From: a virus
Virus record (IMG/VR): IMGVR_UViG_3300030060_001675
Location: 1,176-36,804 of that record
Reading direction: 5' to 3' (one strand)
DNA: 35,629 bases
Below are positions 20,961-29,607 of this stretch, one piece after another (the stretch's first letter is position 1; the number at the start of each line of letters is the position of its first letter). The notes beneath the pieces are model-generated. The model had not been told where the DNA came from. It did no database searches and saw nothing but the letters and a program-made list of their open reading frames with translations. Position numbers and translations under genes: made by a program.

Positions 20961-23451
20961 TTTAACAACTGTTAGATACAGCATACTTTCAGACTTTTTA
21001 AAATCAATAGGTATTAGTCTTAGACAATTAAGAGCAGAAACATTACAAGAATTTTTAACAACTCCTGATGGTTGGGCACATATAAATGCAGAAGAATTTA
21101 TGACTCAAAAAATGTTTGATGCTATAAAGGAAACAAAAAATTTAAACATGGATGCTTATGCTAAGTACATAGACGAAGTGCAAGAGTATGTAGAAGCTAT
21201 AAAAAAACTAGGTGTAGATTTTGGAGAAGCAAAGTATGGATTTAGTGCTGACCCAAAAGCAGAGTATGAAACTCGTATTATAGAAACACAAGAAAGTGCT
21301 TTTCCATGGGAAGCAAATAATACAGAGATAGATAAGTTAGTAGATTATTACGACAATTATCCAGAAGGAAGATTAACATCAAAAGACCAGTGGTTACGAA
21401 CAGTATTAGAAGAAGCTGTAGAACACATAGCTACTAATGAAGTAATATCTTTGAGACATGTAATGCCTGAAAGTTGGGAGTTTAGACACTTAATAAAAAA
21501 TGCTCCTAAGATAATTGAATTTTTAGAAAAAGGTATTGCTGAAGGAAAATTTAGTCAAGAAGTAGTAGATAGTATTTTTGAAAATATGAATCCTTTTATA
21601 GGTAGTCATATAGTAAGAGACCCAAATGGTGGTGGTGCAGGTAAATATGCAGAGATATTTACATTACAAGAATTTAAAGATGTTTATTACAACCGATTTA
21701 TACCAGATTTTTACAAAAAAGGACAAGAGTATGTAAATGGAACTGGTGATGGTTTAAGATTTTATACCAATGAAGCTATGGCTTTGACTGACCCATATCA
21801 TGTATTTATAGGCTACGCCAGAGTAGATACACCATACTTACAAATGTTAGATGGTATTGGTACTCAAATACTGACACCAGAATTTCAAAAAAGAGCTGCA
21901 GAAAAAGGCATTGTGGATGTTGCGTTAGTAGAATCTGAGAATGACCTTATAAAACTTCAAGATGTAATAAAAGAAATAAATGAGGATTTTCCAGAATTAA
22001 ATGATGCTATGGCAACTATGAAAAGAAATAAATTTGCTGTAGAAGGGAAAAGAAATAAATTTGCTGTAGATTTAGATATAGCAAGTACAGATATAAGAAG
22101 AGCTGTTGTAGATGTTCCAGAAATACTAGAACAAGTAGACAACATTGTAAAAGGTAATCCAGTAAATGCAGCACCTACAAAATTAATAAAGACCACACCT
22201 CCTAATCAAACACTAAAAGTTAGTAGTGAAACAGGTTTGTCATCTCATAGCGATAGGATTAGACAAGTAGCACAAGACTATCACAAGATAATGGGATATT
22301 CTGACCCAGAGTTTAAACCTGCCATGGTGTTTAATGATGAGATAGGTGCAGCAGCAGCAGATATATTTGAACAACTACCTATGTTTGATGACAATGCAAT
22401 ACCTTATTACAATAAGTTTATACAAGAAACTAATATGCAGTATCAAGTATTACTAGATGCAGGTATGGAGTTTGAAGTAGTAGATGGAGACCCATATACA
22501 CCTAATAGAGCAGGTCACCAACAAATGATAGCTGATATGGAAAATAGTAAATTAAAAGTATTAGCTACAGAAGCAGGATTTGGTGATGAAGCTACAAGTA
22601 AATTAAATCCTATGTTAGCTGAATCTAAATACACAGATGTTAATGGAAGAGTAATGCTAGAGAATGATGTCTTTAAAGCTGTACATGACACCTTTGGACA
22701 TGGTATGAGAGGTAATACTTTTGGTCCAGTAGGTGAATACAACGCATGGTTAGCTCATAAAGAGATGTATTCTGCAGATGCTAGAAGAGTTATGACTACA
22801 GAAACATTAGGTCAAAATACATTTACAAATTATGGACCACACATGAGAGATGCAAATGGTAATCTACTAGGTAAGTCAGACGCAGGATATATTAAACCTG
22901 CTGATAGACCATTCGCATCACAAAAAGTAGCATTAATGCCAGAAGAAATAATAAATGTTGCAGGAACTGTAGTAGAAGATGCTACTGATATTGTTACACA
23001 AGAAGGTGTAAATAAAACTACACAATTAGCAAATACAAATCCAGAAATGTCAAAAAGTTTATGGAATACTTCTAAAAATGTTGTAGGTAAAGTATTTAAT
23101 ACAGCAGCAGGTGTGTTAGACCCAGGTGATGTAGCCATAACACAAGGTATAGCAAGAGTGTTGCCTAGAATAGGATTAACAGCAATAGCAGCACCTGCAT
23201 TAGCAGCTTATGTGTTTTATGAATTGTCAGTATTAGCTGTTGATGCAGCATCAGCATTACAAAAAGCTGCAGAAAAACAAGGCGTAGCAGGTATTGGTGA
23301 AGAACAAGATGTTGATTGGAAACAATTAGGTAAAGATACATTTAGAGAATTTGGAGATATATCTGACACATGGTCGTTGTCATGGAAGATAAGTGAACCT
23401 ATAATTGATTATGCTTTCAATGAAGCTGCTACACTAATGGAAAACAGGTAA
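20941..23451 (+). CDS. Large virion protein with HDxFGH ... TETxGQN domain (836 aa)
   Basis: 836 aa. The N-terminal half is helical and acidic with no recognised domain. Residues ~485-635 form a distinct domain: 'YNKFIQETNMQYQVLLDAGM', 'NDVFKAVHDTFGHGMRG' (His582, Asp583, His587), 'EYNAWLAHKEMYSADARRVM' and 'TTETLGQNTFTNYG'. I recall the same HDxFGH/HxxMYS/TETRGQN set in phage polyvalent proteins; its activity is not established, though the invariant His/Asp/Glu/Gln set suggests an enzyme. A hydrophobic segment at ~744-772 (IGLTAIAAPALAAYVFYELS) could enter a membrane. A 9-residue tandem duplication (KRNKFAVEG/KRNKFAVDL) lies at 361-378. Position suggests a second ejected or internal protein. 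Confidence 0.65.
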   Translation: MALTLNDLTTVRYSILSDFLKSIGISLRQLRAETLQEFLTTPDGWAHINAEEFMTQKMFDAIKETKNLNMDAYAKYIDEVQEYVEAIKKLGVDFGEAKYGFSADPKAEYETRIIETQESAFPWEANNTEIDKLVDYYDNYPEGRLTSKDQWLRTVLEEAVEHIATNEVISLRHVMPESWEFRHLIKNAPKIIEFLEKGIAEGKFSQEVVDSIFENMNPFIGSHIVRDPNGGGAGKYAEIFTLQEFKDVYYNRFIPDFYKKGQEYVNGTGDGLRFYTNEAMALTDPYHVFIGYARVDTPYLQMLDGIGTQILTPEFQKRAAEKGIVDVALVESENDLIKLQDVIKEINEDFPELNDAMATMKRNKFAVEGKRNKFAVDLDIASTDIRRAVVDVPEILEQVDNIVKGNPVNAAPTKLIKTTPPNQTLKVSSETGLSSHSDRIRQVAQDYHKIMGYSDPEFKPAMVFNDEIGAAAADIFEQLPMFDDNAIPYYNKFIQETNMQYQVLLDAGMEFEVVDGDPYTPNRAGHQQMIADMENSKLKVLATEAGFGDEATSKLNPMLAESKYTDVNGRVMLENDVFKAVHDTFGHGMRGNTFGPVGEYNAWLAHKEMYSADARRVMTTETLGQNTFTNYGPHMRDANGNLLGKSDAGYIKPADRPFASQKVALMPEEIINVAGTVVEDATDIVTQEGVNKTTQLANTNPEMSKSLWNTSKNVVGKVFNTAAGVLDPGDVAITQGIARVLPRIGLTAIAAPALAAYVFYELSVLAVDAASALQKAAEKQGVAGIGEEQDVDWKQLGKDTFREFGDISDTWSLSWKISEPIIDYAFNEAATLMENR
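22021..22070 (+). repeat. Tandem 23-bp repeat, 27-bp period, in the 836-aa gene
   Basis: Bases 22021-22043 and 22048-22070 are identical, giving the KRNKFAV duplication. The period is a multiple of three, so the reading frame is kept. Confidence 0.9.
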
Positions 23452-23453
23452 AC

Positions 23454-25292
23454 ATGGCATTAACAGCGATAGAACGAAGACAATTACTAATAGATTTAGT
23501 TAGTGGTCGTATATCTCAAGAAGAATATAACTCAATAATGCAATATCAATTAAGAAGAGACGCACAAACAAGTCAAGGTATGACACCTCTTCCATTAACA
23601 GAAGCAGAAAAAAGATTAATTCAAAGAGCTAACTCTGGTAGAAATACAACAGTAACTCCTACTACATCAGCAGACCAAGTTATACCACCACAAAGTGAAT
23701 TTGGACCTTCTACACCTATAAACCCAGAAACAGGATTTCCTAGAAGACCAGAGGATGAAGTAGACCCACCGAATACTAGATTTCCTAGAAGACCAGAGGA
23801 TGAACCAGTGCCAGATTACCAAGACCCAATGGGTATGTATAGTTCAGAATTTAGACAAGGCAGTGCACCATCTCAAGTTGCAGGAGCTACTGGTGGTAGT
23901 AGTGTTGTTAGTGGTTCTGGTAATGAATTATATATTGTTGTAGGACAACCAGGTTCTTACACAATAAGAAAAGTAGATTCAGGTAATGAAAATGAAGTAG
24001 AATCAGGAATGTCTGAACAAGCAGCACAAGAAACTGCAGATTCTTTAAACGCACAATTTGTTGCTAGTGGTGGTGGTGGTTCAGAAACTGGTGATGGTGG
24101 AGCAACAGGTGACCCAGAGGGTTTTGTTAACAGTCAGATATGGGAATACAATGGAGAAAAACATGTAGTTTGGCAAGTACCAAATACAATGATATTTATG
24201 CGTTACCTTGCATCTGATAGCGAATTAGATATGTTATACAGTGGTAGGCAAAGACCTGATGTTGTACAAGCAACAGATGAAATGTGGACTAGCTCTGTAT
24301 TTTTTGGAAATGTTAATGAATTAGATGAAAAAGTAATTACACAAGGAATGAGTCCATTTTTTGGATTTGCAGATAATTTTGAAAAAGCAACATTAGGCAG
24401 ACCATGGTTAAAAACAAATGACGAAATGTTTGCGTTATGGGTTGAAGGATATGTAGAAGATAGAGATATTAGTACAGAGGAATGGGCTAACACTGATTGG
24501 TGGAACAACAGCACTAAAGAAGAAAGAGATTGGTTAGTTCTATCTAAAGGCAGAGGTATCGGAGATGCAGATTTTCCTGCTGATGCAAAGGTAACACTTG
24601 AACAAAATAGAATTTTATATTTAGAGGCAATGAAACAAGCAGGTATTGCTAATGCAGATAAAATTAGAGATGCTAATGGTAACTCATTAGCTGAGTGGTT
24701 TGCAGATAAAGTTACCTTTGGAACTTTTGATGCAGTAAAAGCAACAGAACAAATAGAAGCTCTATCAGATAGAACATCTGGTATACAAGTAGATGAAAGA
24801 ATAAGCACATGGCTTGAAGGTAAAGGTGAAGTAGACCAAACTAGAGCAGGTTATGCTACAGCAAGAAGTTTAGCATTAGAATGGCTAGGTCCAGTGTATG
24901 GTTCTATAGATGAAACCAAATTAGAAGAGTATGCAAGTATTGTTAGAAATGCTCAAAACCCAGACATTGGAGCTGATTTATTAAGAGAAGAATTAAAAGC
25001 ACAAAGAAAAGTATTATTTAATTCAGATATTTATGATGAGAACTTAACTTATAAACAAATTGCAGCACCATGGCAAAACTATTCTTTTCAGTTCTTAGGC
25101 GAAAGAATAGATGAAACATCACAGAACTGGTTAAATGTTTTGTTATCTAATGACCAGAACATGGCAGACAAAGAACTTACAGCTTATGGTTTAAACAACA
25201 ATATAGAAAAAGTAGTAGAGTCGTTAGCAGATAGTGTAGCACAATCAGTAGGTGTATCTGAGTCTGGAGTGCAGAGAGGGTTTAGTACATAA
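23454..25292 (+). CDS. Hypothetical virion protein (612 aa)
   Basis: 612 aa. An N-terminal helix pair (ERRQLLIDLVSGRISQEEYN) is followed by a Pro/Thr/Glu-rich disordered region with the duplicated motif FPRRPEDE (about 95-120). Next come a Gly/Ser-rich stretch, a small beta-like module (ELYIVVGQPGSYTIRKVDSG) and a long helical C-terminal region (about 250-600) with repeated 'EWLG..YG' and 'TARSLALEWLGPVYG' elements. No enzyme motif was found. Position in the block suggests an internal or structural protein. Confidence 0.6.
   Translation: MALTAIERRQLLIDLVSGRISQEEYNSIMQYQLRRDAQTSQGMTPLPLTEAEKRLIQRANSGRNTTVTPTTSADQVIPPQSEFGPSTPINPETGFPRRPEDEVDPPNTRFPRRPEDEPVPDYQDPMGMYSSEFRQGSAPSQVAGATGGSSVVSGSGNELYIVVGQPGSYTIRKVDSGNENEVESGMSEQAAQETADSLNAQFVASGGGGSETGDGGATGDPEGFVNSQIWEYNGEKHVVWQVPNTMIFMRYLASDSELDMLYSGRQRPDVVQATDEMWTSSVFFGNVNELDEKVITQGMSPFFGFADNFEKATLGRPWLKTNDEMFALWVEGYVEDRDISTEEWANTDWWNNSTKEERDWLVLSKGRGIGDADFPADAKVTLEQNRILYLEAMKQAGIANADKIRDANGNSLAEWFADKVTFGTFDAVKATEQIEALSDRTSGIQVDERISTWLEGKGEVDQTRAGYATARSLALEWLGPVYGSIDETKLEEYASIVRNAQNPDIGADLLREELKAQRKVLFNSDIYDENLTYKQIAAPWQNYSFQFLGERIDETSQNWLNVLLSNDQNMADKELTAYGLNNNIEKVVESLADSVAQSVGVSESGVQRGFST
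23734..23804 (+). repeat. 26-bp direct repeat in the 612-aa gene, 45-bp period
   Basis: Bases 23734-23759 and 23779-23804 are identical and encode the two FPRRPEDE copies, 15 codons apart and in frame. Confidence 0.9.
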
Positions 25293-26158
25293 TGGCAAAC
25301 ATAACAGTAGCAGGATTACAAAATCTAAAAAACAGAACTAAACAAAAATTTGGTAATTTATTGCCAGACGAATTACTAAACATATATGTAGCTGCTTTTG
25401 TTGATTCAGGTAATGACCCTGAACAAGCTATAAATGCAGTAAGGACTTCTAATGCTTATCAAAATATTTATCCAGGTAATTTAAACCCAGATGGTGTTAC
25501 CACAAAATATACAGAAGCAGAATACTCACAATTAATAGATGGTTACAAAAGAAAGTTTGAAGCATTAGGTATTAATGCAGATGTAGTATTAACTGACGAA
25601 AGAAAAAAACAATTAGTAGATAATGTTGTATCACCTAATGAATTAGGAACTAGGATTGATGCTGTATATTCAGGCATAGTAACTGCAATACCAGAAGTAA
25701 AAGAATTTTACTCAAGAAATTTTGGCAGAACACTGACTGATGCAGAAATAATTGCTAGTGCTATTGACCCTAAAGTAGGTGAAGGTATTATTTCAGGCAC
25801 TATCTCAGCAAAAGATGTAGTTTCACAAAATGTTATTAGAGCACAAATAGGTGGTCAAGCATTATTAGCAGGTACAGATATTTCTATGGAAGCAGTTGAA
25901 TCATTGAGGCAACAAGGAATAGACCCTAGAGCTGCTAGAGAAGCATTTAATCAAGTTCAAAATATACAACAAGCAGCGTTAGCACAAGGCAGAGATATAC
26001 CAGAGGTACAAGATATTGTTGAAGGATTACAACTAGGAGATATGGAAGACCTTACAAATATATCTAATATACTTAGACAACAAGCATCACAAAGTTCTGC
26101 AGTAGCAGGAGCAAGACAAACACAACAAGGACAAGTTACTGGTCTTACAGAACAATAG
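25292..26158 (+). CDS. Hypothetical virion protein (288 aa)
   Basis: 288 aa, helical. Residues ~25-95 have the pattern 'ELLNIYVAAFVDSGNDPEQA ... VRTSNAYQNIYPGNL ... YTEAEYSQLIDGYKRKFEALGIN'. The 'YQxxYPGN......T(E)AEYxxLxxxYxxxLxxxGI' sentence occurs in structural proteins of actinobacterial phages, as I remember them. The C-terminal third is Gln/Ala-rich helix. Function unknown. It is the last gene of this block before the scaffold promoter. Confidence 0.6.
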   Translation: MANITVAGLQNLKNRTKQKFGNLLPDELLNIYVAAFVDSGNDPEQAINAVRTSNAYQNIYPGNLNPDGVTTKYTEAEYSQLIDGYKRKFEALGINADVVLTDERKKQLVDNVVSPNELGTRIDAVYSGIVTAIPEVKEFYSRNFGRTLTDAEIIASAIDPKVGEGIISGTISAKDVVSQNVIRAQIGGQALLAGTDISMEAVESLRQQGIDPRAAREAFNQVQNIQQAALAQGRDIPEVQDIVEGLQLGDMEDLTNISNILRQQASQSSAVAGARQTQQGQVTGLTEQ

Positions 26159-26170
26159 TTGTTTAAACAA
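26159..26170. promoter_or_regulatory. 12-bp palindrome overlapping the start of the scaffold promoter region
   Basis: TTGTTTAAACAA lies immediately before the -35 hexamer at 26172. Its core, GTTTAAAC, also occurs at 31555-31562 just ahead of the fibre-gene -10. The same 8-mer occurs in coding sequence too, so an operator role is only a suggestion. Confidence 0.3.
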
Positions 26171-26171
26171 C

Positions 26172-26198
26172 TTGCATCCCTTTTAAATATGATATAAT
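26172..26198 (+). promoter_or_regulatory. Promoter of the scaffold/capsid genes (extended -10)
   Basis: TTGCAT, 15 bases, TATAAT with TGA just before the -10 (TGATATAAT). Both hexamers and the 15-base spacing match the promoter at 6261-6287. It would provide extra transcription for the highly expressed scaffold and capsid genes. Confidence 0.6.
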
Positions 26199-26370
26199 AA
26201 ACCCAAGCCCTGTAGATAGGTCTGGGGGTTAAACTTGACCTTCATTTTGTATTCGGTCTTGATGCCTACTTACAAGACCTGTCAAATAAAAATAAGTAGT
26301 GTAAAAAAATAGGCAGAGATAACTCGTACATCTCTTGTAAAAAAAAGTATGAAGTAAGGACAATAGAATA
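26199..26370 (+). other. Structured 5' leader of the scaffold/capsid transcript
   Basis: About 165 bases without a gene. GGTCTTG and CAAGACC pair around an 11-base loop (26255-26279). AGAGAT and ATCTCT pair around a 9-base loop (26315-26335). AACCC and GGGTT in 26200-26230 could make a third stem. GACC at 26237-26240 can compete for GGTC, so two folds are possible. Confidence 0.4.
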
Positions 26371-26817
26371 ATGGCAGAAGAGCAAATAAACTCAGACACT
26401 AGCGATAAGAACTGGAAAGAGATGAGAGAAAAACTCGAAACTTATGAAGGTATAATCGCAAACTTTGAAGCAAAAGAAAGACAGGATGTGTTTAAACAAG
26501 CAGGTCTTGACCCTTCAAAAGGTGTAGGAAAAGCAGTTGATATGATGTTTGAAGGTGACTTAACAGTCGATAACCTTAAGCAATATGCAACAGAAGAATT
26601 TGGAGTTGAATTTGGGCAACAAGATGGAATACAAGATAATGTTAAACAGAGTCAGGTAGAAGAAAGTCAAAATCGCCTAGAGAATATACAACAAAGTTCT
26701 GTAGCAGACCTTTATGATGAAGATGTCGTAGGGCAGATTCGTCAGGTTGAGCAAAAAGGAACAGTCAGACAATCTATAACTGCAAAACTCAATGCTATGG
26801 AAGTAGATAGCGACTAA
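26371..26817 (+). CDS. Capsid scaffolding protein
   Basis: 148 aa, acidic and almost entirely helical, directly upstream of the capsid gene. It has a coiled-coil start (WKEMREKLETYEGIIANFEA), a central 'AGLDPSKGVGKAVDMMFEGD' element, an acidic/Gln-rich stretch and a C-terminal helix. Scaffolding proteins of HK97-fold phages have this composition, size range and position, and bind capsid subunits to shape the procapsid. There is no protease motif. The assignment is by context and composition. Confidence 0.65.
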   Translation: MAEEQINSDTSDKNWKEMREKLETYEGIIANFEAKERQDVFKQAGLDPSKGVGKAVDMMFEGDLTVDNLKQYATEEFGVEFGQQDGIQDNVKQSQVEESQNRLENIQQSSVADLYDEDVVGQIRQVEQKGTVRQSITAKLNAMEVDSD

Positions 26818-26877
26818 ATAGTTTAAATCTTCTTCCAAAAAAAAGTATTAAAAAATAATTTATAGGAGAAGATAAAA

Positions 26878-27996
26878 ATGGCAGACATATCGTTAACTAA
26901 TAACACGATTTATGCACAAAACATTAATAACTTTACTGGTGAATTGTTTAAAGTTGGTGGTCAAAGAACTCCATTGCTCTCAGCAGTTGGTGGTTTGAAT
27001 GGTGGCAAAGTATTAAACTCTACATATTGGCAAGTCCAAGTAGAAGATAATGCAACAATTTCTTCTGAACCTACAAAAGGTCAAGAAGGTGCATCACCTA
27101 CAGAATATCTCGGAAGAGACAGAGCTGCGTACACTTATGTAACTCAGATTTTCCATAAGGGTGTTCAAATGACATACACAGCTTTAGCATCAACAGGTAA
27201 CCAAAATCCATTTACTTTATCTGCAGCTATTACAAATCAATCTGATGGTGATGGAACAACAACAGCAGGTACAGCACAAGGACTATTTGGTGGTAACCCA
27301 GTAAATGATGAATTTGCATTACAGCTTGAAAAAGCAATGGAAAAAGTAGCAAGAGAAGTTGAGTGGTTTGCATTCAATGGTTCTTTCTCTGATGGTGCTA
27401 ATACCACTCCAGGGTCAGGAACTAGAGAAATGTATGGTCTTGATGTATGGATTACATTAAACAAAAACGCTAACAACTCTGCAGCAGTAAACCCACTAGG
27501 TGGTAACTGCTTCTACAACGACACAGATGGTGATGGAACAGGTACTGCACAAGTAATTAGTTTCAAAACTATTTCAGGTGCGTTAAAGAGGATGTATGAC
27601 AATCATGCACCAATGAAACAACCTGTACTTTGTGTTAGCCCACAGCAATTACTAGACCTTAACAACGAGCTTGTTAAAGGAACAGTTGATATAGCAGGAG
27701 CAATCATTCCTAGAGATAGAAATGTTGCAGGTATTGATATTGATACAATCGTTACACCATTCGGTTCAATCGGACTAATGGTTCTCGACCCAAATATCAT
27801 TCCAACAGGAACTGCTTTCATCTTAGACCTAGCTTACATACAACCAGTATTCACCAATATCCCAGGATTTGGTACTGTGTTTGTTCGTGACTTAGACCAA
27901 GATGCAAACGCTAGAATTGGTAAAGCAATTTATATGGAGATGGGATTCGAATTTGGTCCTCCTTCATATCACTGCAAGATTCAAGCAGTAGCTTAA
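26878..27996 (+). CDS. Major capsid protein (HK97 fold, SU10/DUF5309-like)
   Basis: 372 aa with AGGAGA 8 bases before the ATG. The 'KVLNSTYWQVQVEDN' start, the 'RDRAAYTYVTQIFHKGVQMT' strand, a long helix 'FALQLEKAMEKVAREVEWFA', 'SFKTISGALKRMYDNHAPMK', 'VLCVSPQQLLDLNNEL', and the 'TPFGSIGLMVLDPNIIP ... FVRDL' end resemble capsid proteins of the SU10/DUF5309 type, as far as I can judge without alignment. It forms the icosahedral shell. Codons here use more C-ending forms (ttc, aac, gac, atc) than neighbouring genes, as expected for the most abundant protein. A hairpin follows the gene. Confidence 0.85.
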   Translation: MADISLTNNTIYAQNINNFTGELFKVGGQRTPLLSAVGGLNGGKVLNSTYWQVQVEDNATISSEPTKGQEGASPTEYLGRDRAAYTYVTQIFHKGVQMTYTALASTGNQNPFTLSAAITNQSDGDGTTTAGTAQGLFGGNPVNDEFALQLEKAMEKVAREVEWFAFNGSFSDGANTTPGSGTREMYGLDVWITLNKNANNSAAVNPLGGNCFYNDTDGDGTGTAQVISFKTISGALKRMYDNHAPMKQPVLCVSPQQLLDLNNELVKGTVDIAGAIIPRDRNVAGIDIDTIVTPFGSIGLMVLDPNIIPTGTAFILDLAYIQPVFTNIPGFGTVFVRDLDQDANARIGKAIYMEMGFEFGPPSYHCKIQAVA

Positions 27997-28007
27997 ATAA
28001 AAATTGT

Positions 28008-28045
28008 AGAACTTTGGGAGTAGCTCCACCTGCTCCCATTGTTCT
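28008..28045 (+). terminator. Hairpin after the capsid gene
   Basis: AGAAC, TT, TGGGAG, a 12-base loop, CTCCCA, TT, GTTCT: two paired blocks (5 and 6 bp) around a symmetrical TT/TT internal loop. No T-run follows, so it is more likely a weak terminator or a 3'-end stabiliser that lowers expression of downstream genes relative to the capsid gene. Confidence 0.5.
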
Positions 28046-28063
28046 GCTATAGTTAGGAATAAT

Positions 28064-28396
28064 ATGATACAATCAAAATTAGCTTTAATAGATGTCTCAG
28101 CAGATAACAATGATTCTTTAGGTGTTGAAGCCGAAGGTATGTTACTTTGTGGTATACAATTCCCTGCAGCTATGACAGGTACAGCAATTACATTTGATTT
28201 TTCTTTAGACAACAGCTCATGGGTAGATGTTAAAGAAACAGATGGAACTGAAGTAAGTTACACTGTGTCAGCAGGAGATATTGTAAGAGTTGACCCTAGT
28301 GGTTGGGCTTTTGCAGGTAATGGTTATTTAAGAGTTTCATCTAATGGTACAGAAGCAGCAGATAGAAAAATAATTTTACACTTTAGACATAGTTAG
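28064..28396 (+). CDS. Small beta-rich virion protein (110 aa)
   Basis: 110 aa, nearly all beta-strand: 'ALIDVSADNNDSLGVEAEGM', 'TFDFSLDNSSWVDVKETDG', 'NGYLRVSSNGTEAADRKIIL'. It looks like a single beta-sandwich, the shape of head-decoration and small fibre proteins. It follows the capsid gene and its hairpin. Family not recognised; a capsid or neck decoration role is inferred. Confidence 0.55.
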   Translation: MIQSKLALIDVSADNNDSLGVEAEGMLLCGIQFPAAMTGTAITFDFSLDNSSWVDVKETDGTEVSYTVSAGDIVRVDPSGWAFAGNGYLRVSSNGTEAADRKIILHFRHS

Positions 28397-28405
28397 GAGA
28401 TACAA

Positions 28406-28597
28406 ATGAGTATACTCTTAATACTTAAAGAAGGTAGAACTCTTGCTATAGAGAGTATTGCTACTCCTCAAAAACCTATAGAACCATCAGCACCTATCGT
28501 TGACCCAAATGATAATGCTAATGATGGTTGGTTTGGTACAGGTGCATTTGCACAAGCTGTTTTTGCTGCAGAATTAGTAGAGGAAGGTGCTGCATAA
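28406..28597 (+). CDS. Hypothetical protein (63 aa)
   Basis: 63 aa with AGGAGA ahead of the ATG. A short hydrophobic start (MSILLILKEGRTLAIES), a Pro-rich middle and an Ala/Gly-rich end (FGTGAFAQAVFAAELVEEGAA). No family recognised. The stop overlaps the next ATG (TAATG). Position suggests a minor virion protein. Confidence 0.5.
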   Translation: MSILLILKEGRTLAIESIATPQKPIEPSAPIVDPNDNANDGWFGTGAFAQAVFAAELVEEGAA

Positions 28598-29607
28598 TGA
28601 GTACAAACATATCAGGATTAATAGACAGAGTTTATAGAGAATATCTTGAACCTATGGATGATGTAGTTTCTTATACAACACTGTCTTCAGGAATCAATGA
28701 TTCTGTAACCACGATTACATTTGCAGGTGAGTTATTAACTCAGGAAGAAAAGGATGCAATGGATGCAGGAACTATTATTGAGTGTGATACAGAACTTATG
28801 CGTTGTGTGTCTCTTGATACTGTAAGTAATGAAGTAGTTGTAGTAAGAGGTGTTAGAGGCACATCTGCAGCAGCACATTTAGCAGGAGCATTAATAAAAA
28901 TTGCACCTCCATTTCCTAGACAAGTTGTCTTTGACGCTGTAAAGGACCAAATAAATAATTTATTTCCTACTTTGTTTGCAGTAGAAACACAATCAATTAC
29001 AACAGGAACAGGATATACACTGCTAGGTAGTTTTGATAGTCCTGGCACACATAATTATATAGTTTCAATACTTAGTGCTATATCACAGTACACAGATTTT
29101 AGTGTAGGCTCAGATACTACTGGTGTTAATTTTGCTCCTGTAACTTCGTCACTTGTTGAATTACCTAATCCATTTACATATACAGATGCAGATGGAGTAT
29201 CAAGAACAATAACATATTCAACAGGACCATCTGTTGTACATGCAATACAGTTTGCAGGTATATCATCAGGACATACAGCACATGTTACTTTTAAAAAGAA
29301 ATTTGTAGAACCAACAGCAGAAGATAATACATTAGTTGAAGTTGGTTTAGAAACAGAATATGAACCTATTATTATGGCAGGTGTTGCTGCACAGTTGATG
29401 GCAGGTAGAGACATTCCTGCTGCTACAGCAGACTACATTACAGACCAAATGGCAGTTTCTAGTTTTCCAGTTAACAGTGCTACCAGTATTAGAAATTCTT
29501 TATTGCAATATCAACAAGTACTTATTAATCAAGCTAGAAAATATTTAAGAGCTAAATACCCAGAAGCAGTTTCTGTTGATGGAATGGTATATGGAATACA
29601 AGCATAA
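28597..29607 (+). CDS. Putative head-tail connector/adaptor protein (336 aa)
   Basis: 336 aa from the ATG in the TAATG overlap; an upstream in-frame extension into the previous gene was rejected. It starts with a helix typical of connector proteins (ISGLIDRVYREYLEPMDD). A beta-domain follows (ITFAGELL, ECDTELMRCVSLDT, VVVVRGVRGTSAAAH), then an insertion of beta-strands. It closes with helices 'EYEPIIMAGVAAQLMAGRD' and 'NSLLQYQQVLINQARKYLRA'. Connector proteins use such N- and C-terminal helices to bind the portal. The name is inferred from layout and position. Confidence 0.5.
   Translation: MSTNISGLIDRVYREYLEPMDDVVSYTTLSSGINDSVTTITFAGELLTQEEKDAMDAGTIIECDTELMRCVSLDTVSNEVVVVRGVRGTSAAAHLAGALIKIAPPFPRQVVFDAVKDQINNLFPTLFAVETQSITTGTGYTLLGSFDSPGTHNYIVSILSAISQYTDFSVGSDTTGVNFAPVTSSLVELPNPFTYTDADGVSRTITYSTGPSVVHAIQFAGISSGHTAHVTFKKKFVEPTAEDNTLVEVGLETEYEPIIMAGVAAQLMAGRDIPAATADYITDQMAVSSFPVNSATSIRNSLLQYQQVLINQARKYLRAKYPEAVSVDGMVYGIQA

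Noticed and set aside
24203-24808. 201-codon minus-strand frame inside the 612-aa gene
   Set aside because: Shadow of a well-supported rightward gene; Ser/Leu-rich composition with no domain and no ribosome-binding site context.
28528-28596. 23-residue N-terminal extension of the connector gene
   Set aside because: It is Cys-rich, unlike the rest, overlaps the preceding gene out of frame, and the ATG at 28597 is coupled to that gene's stop.
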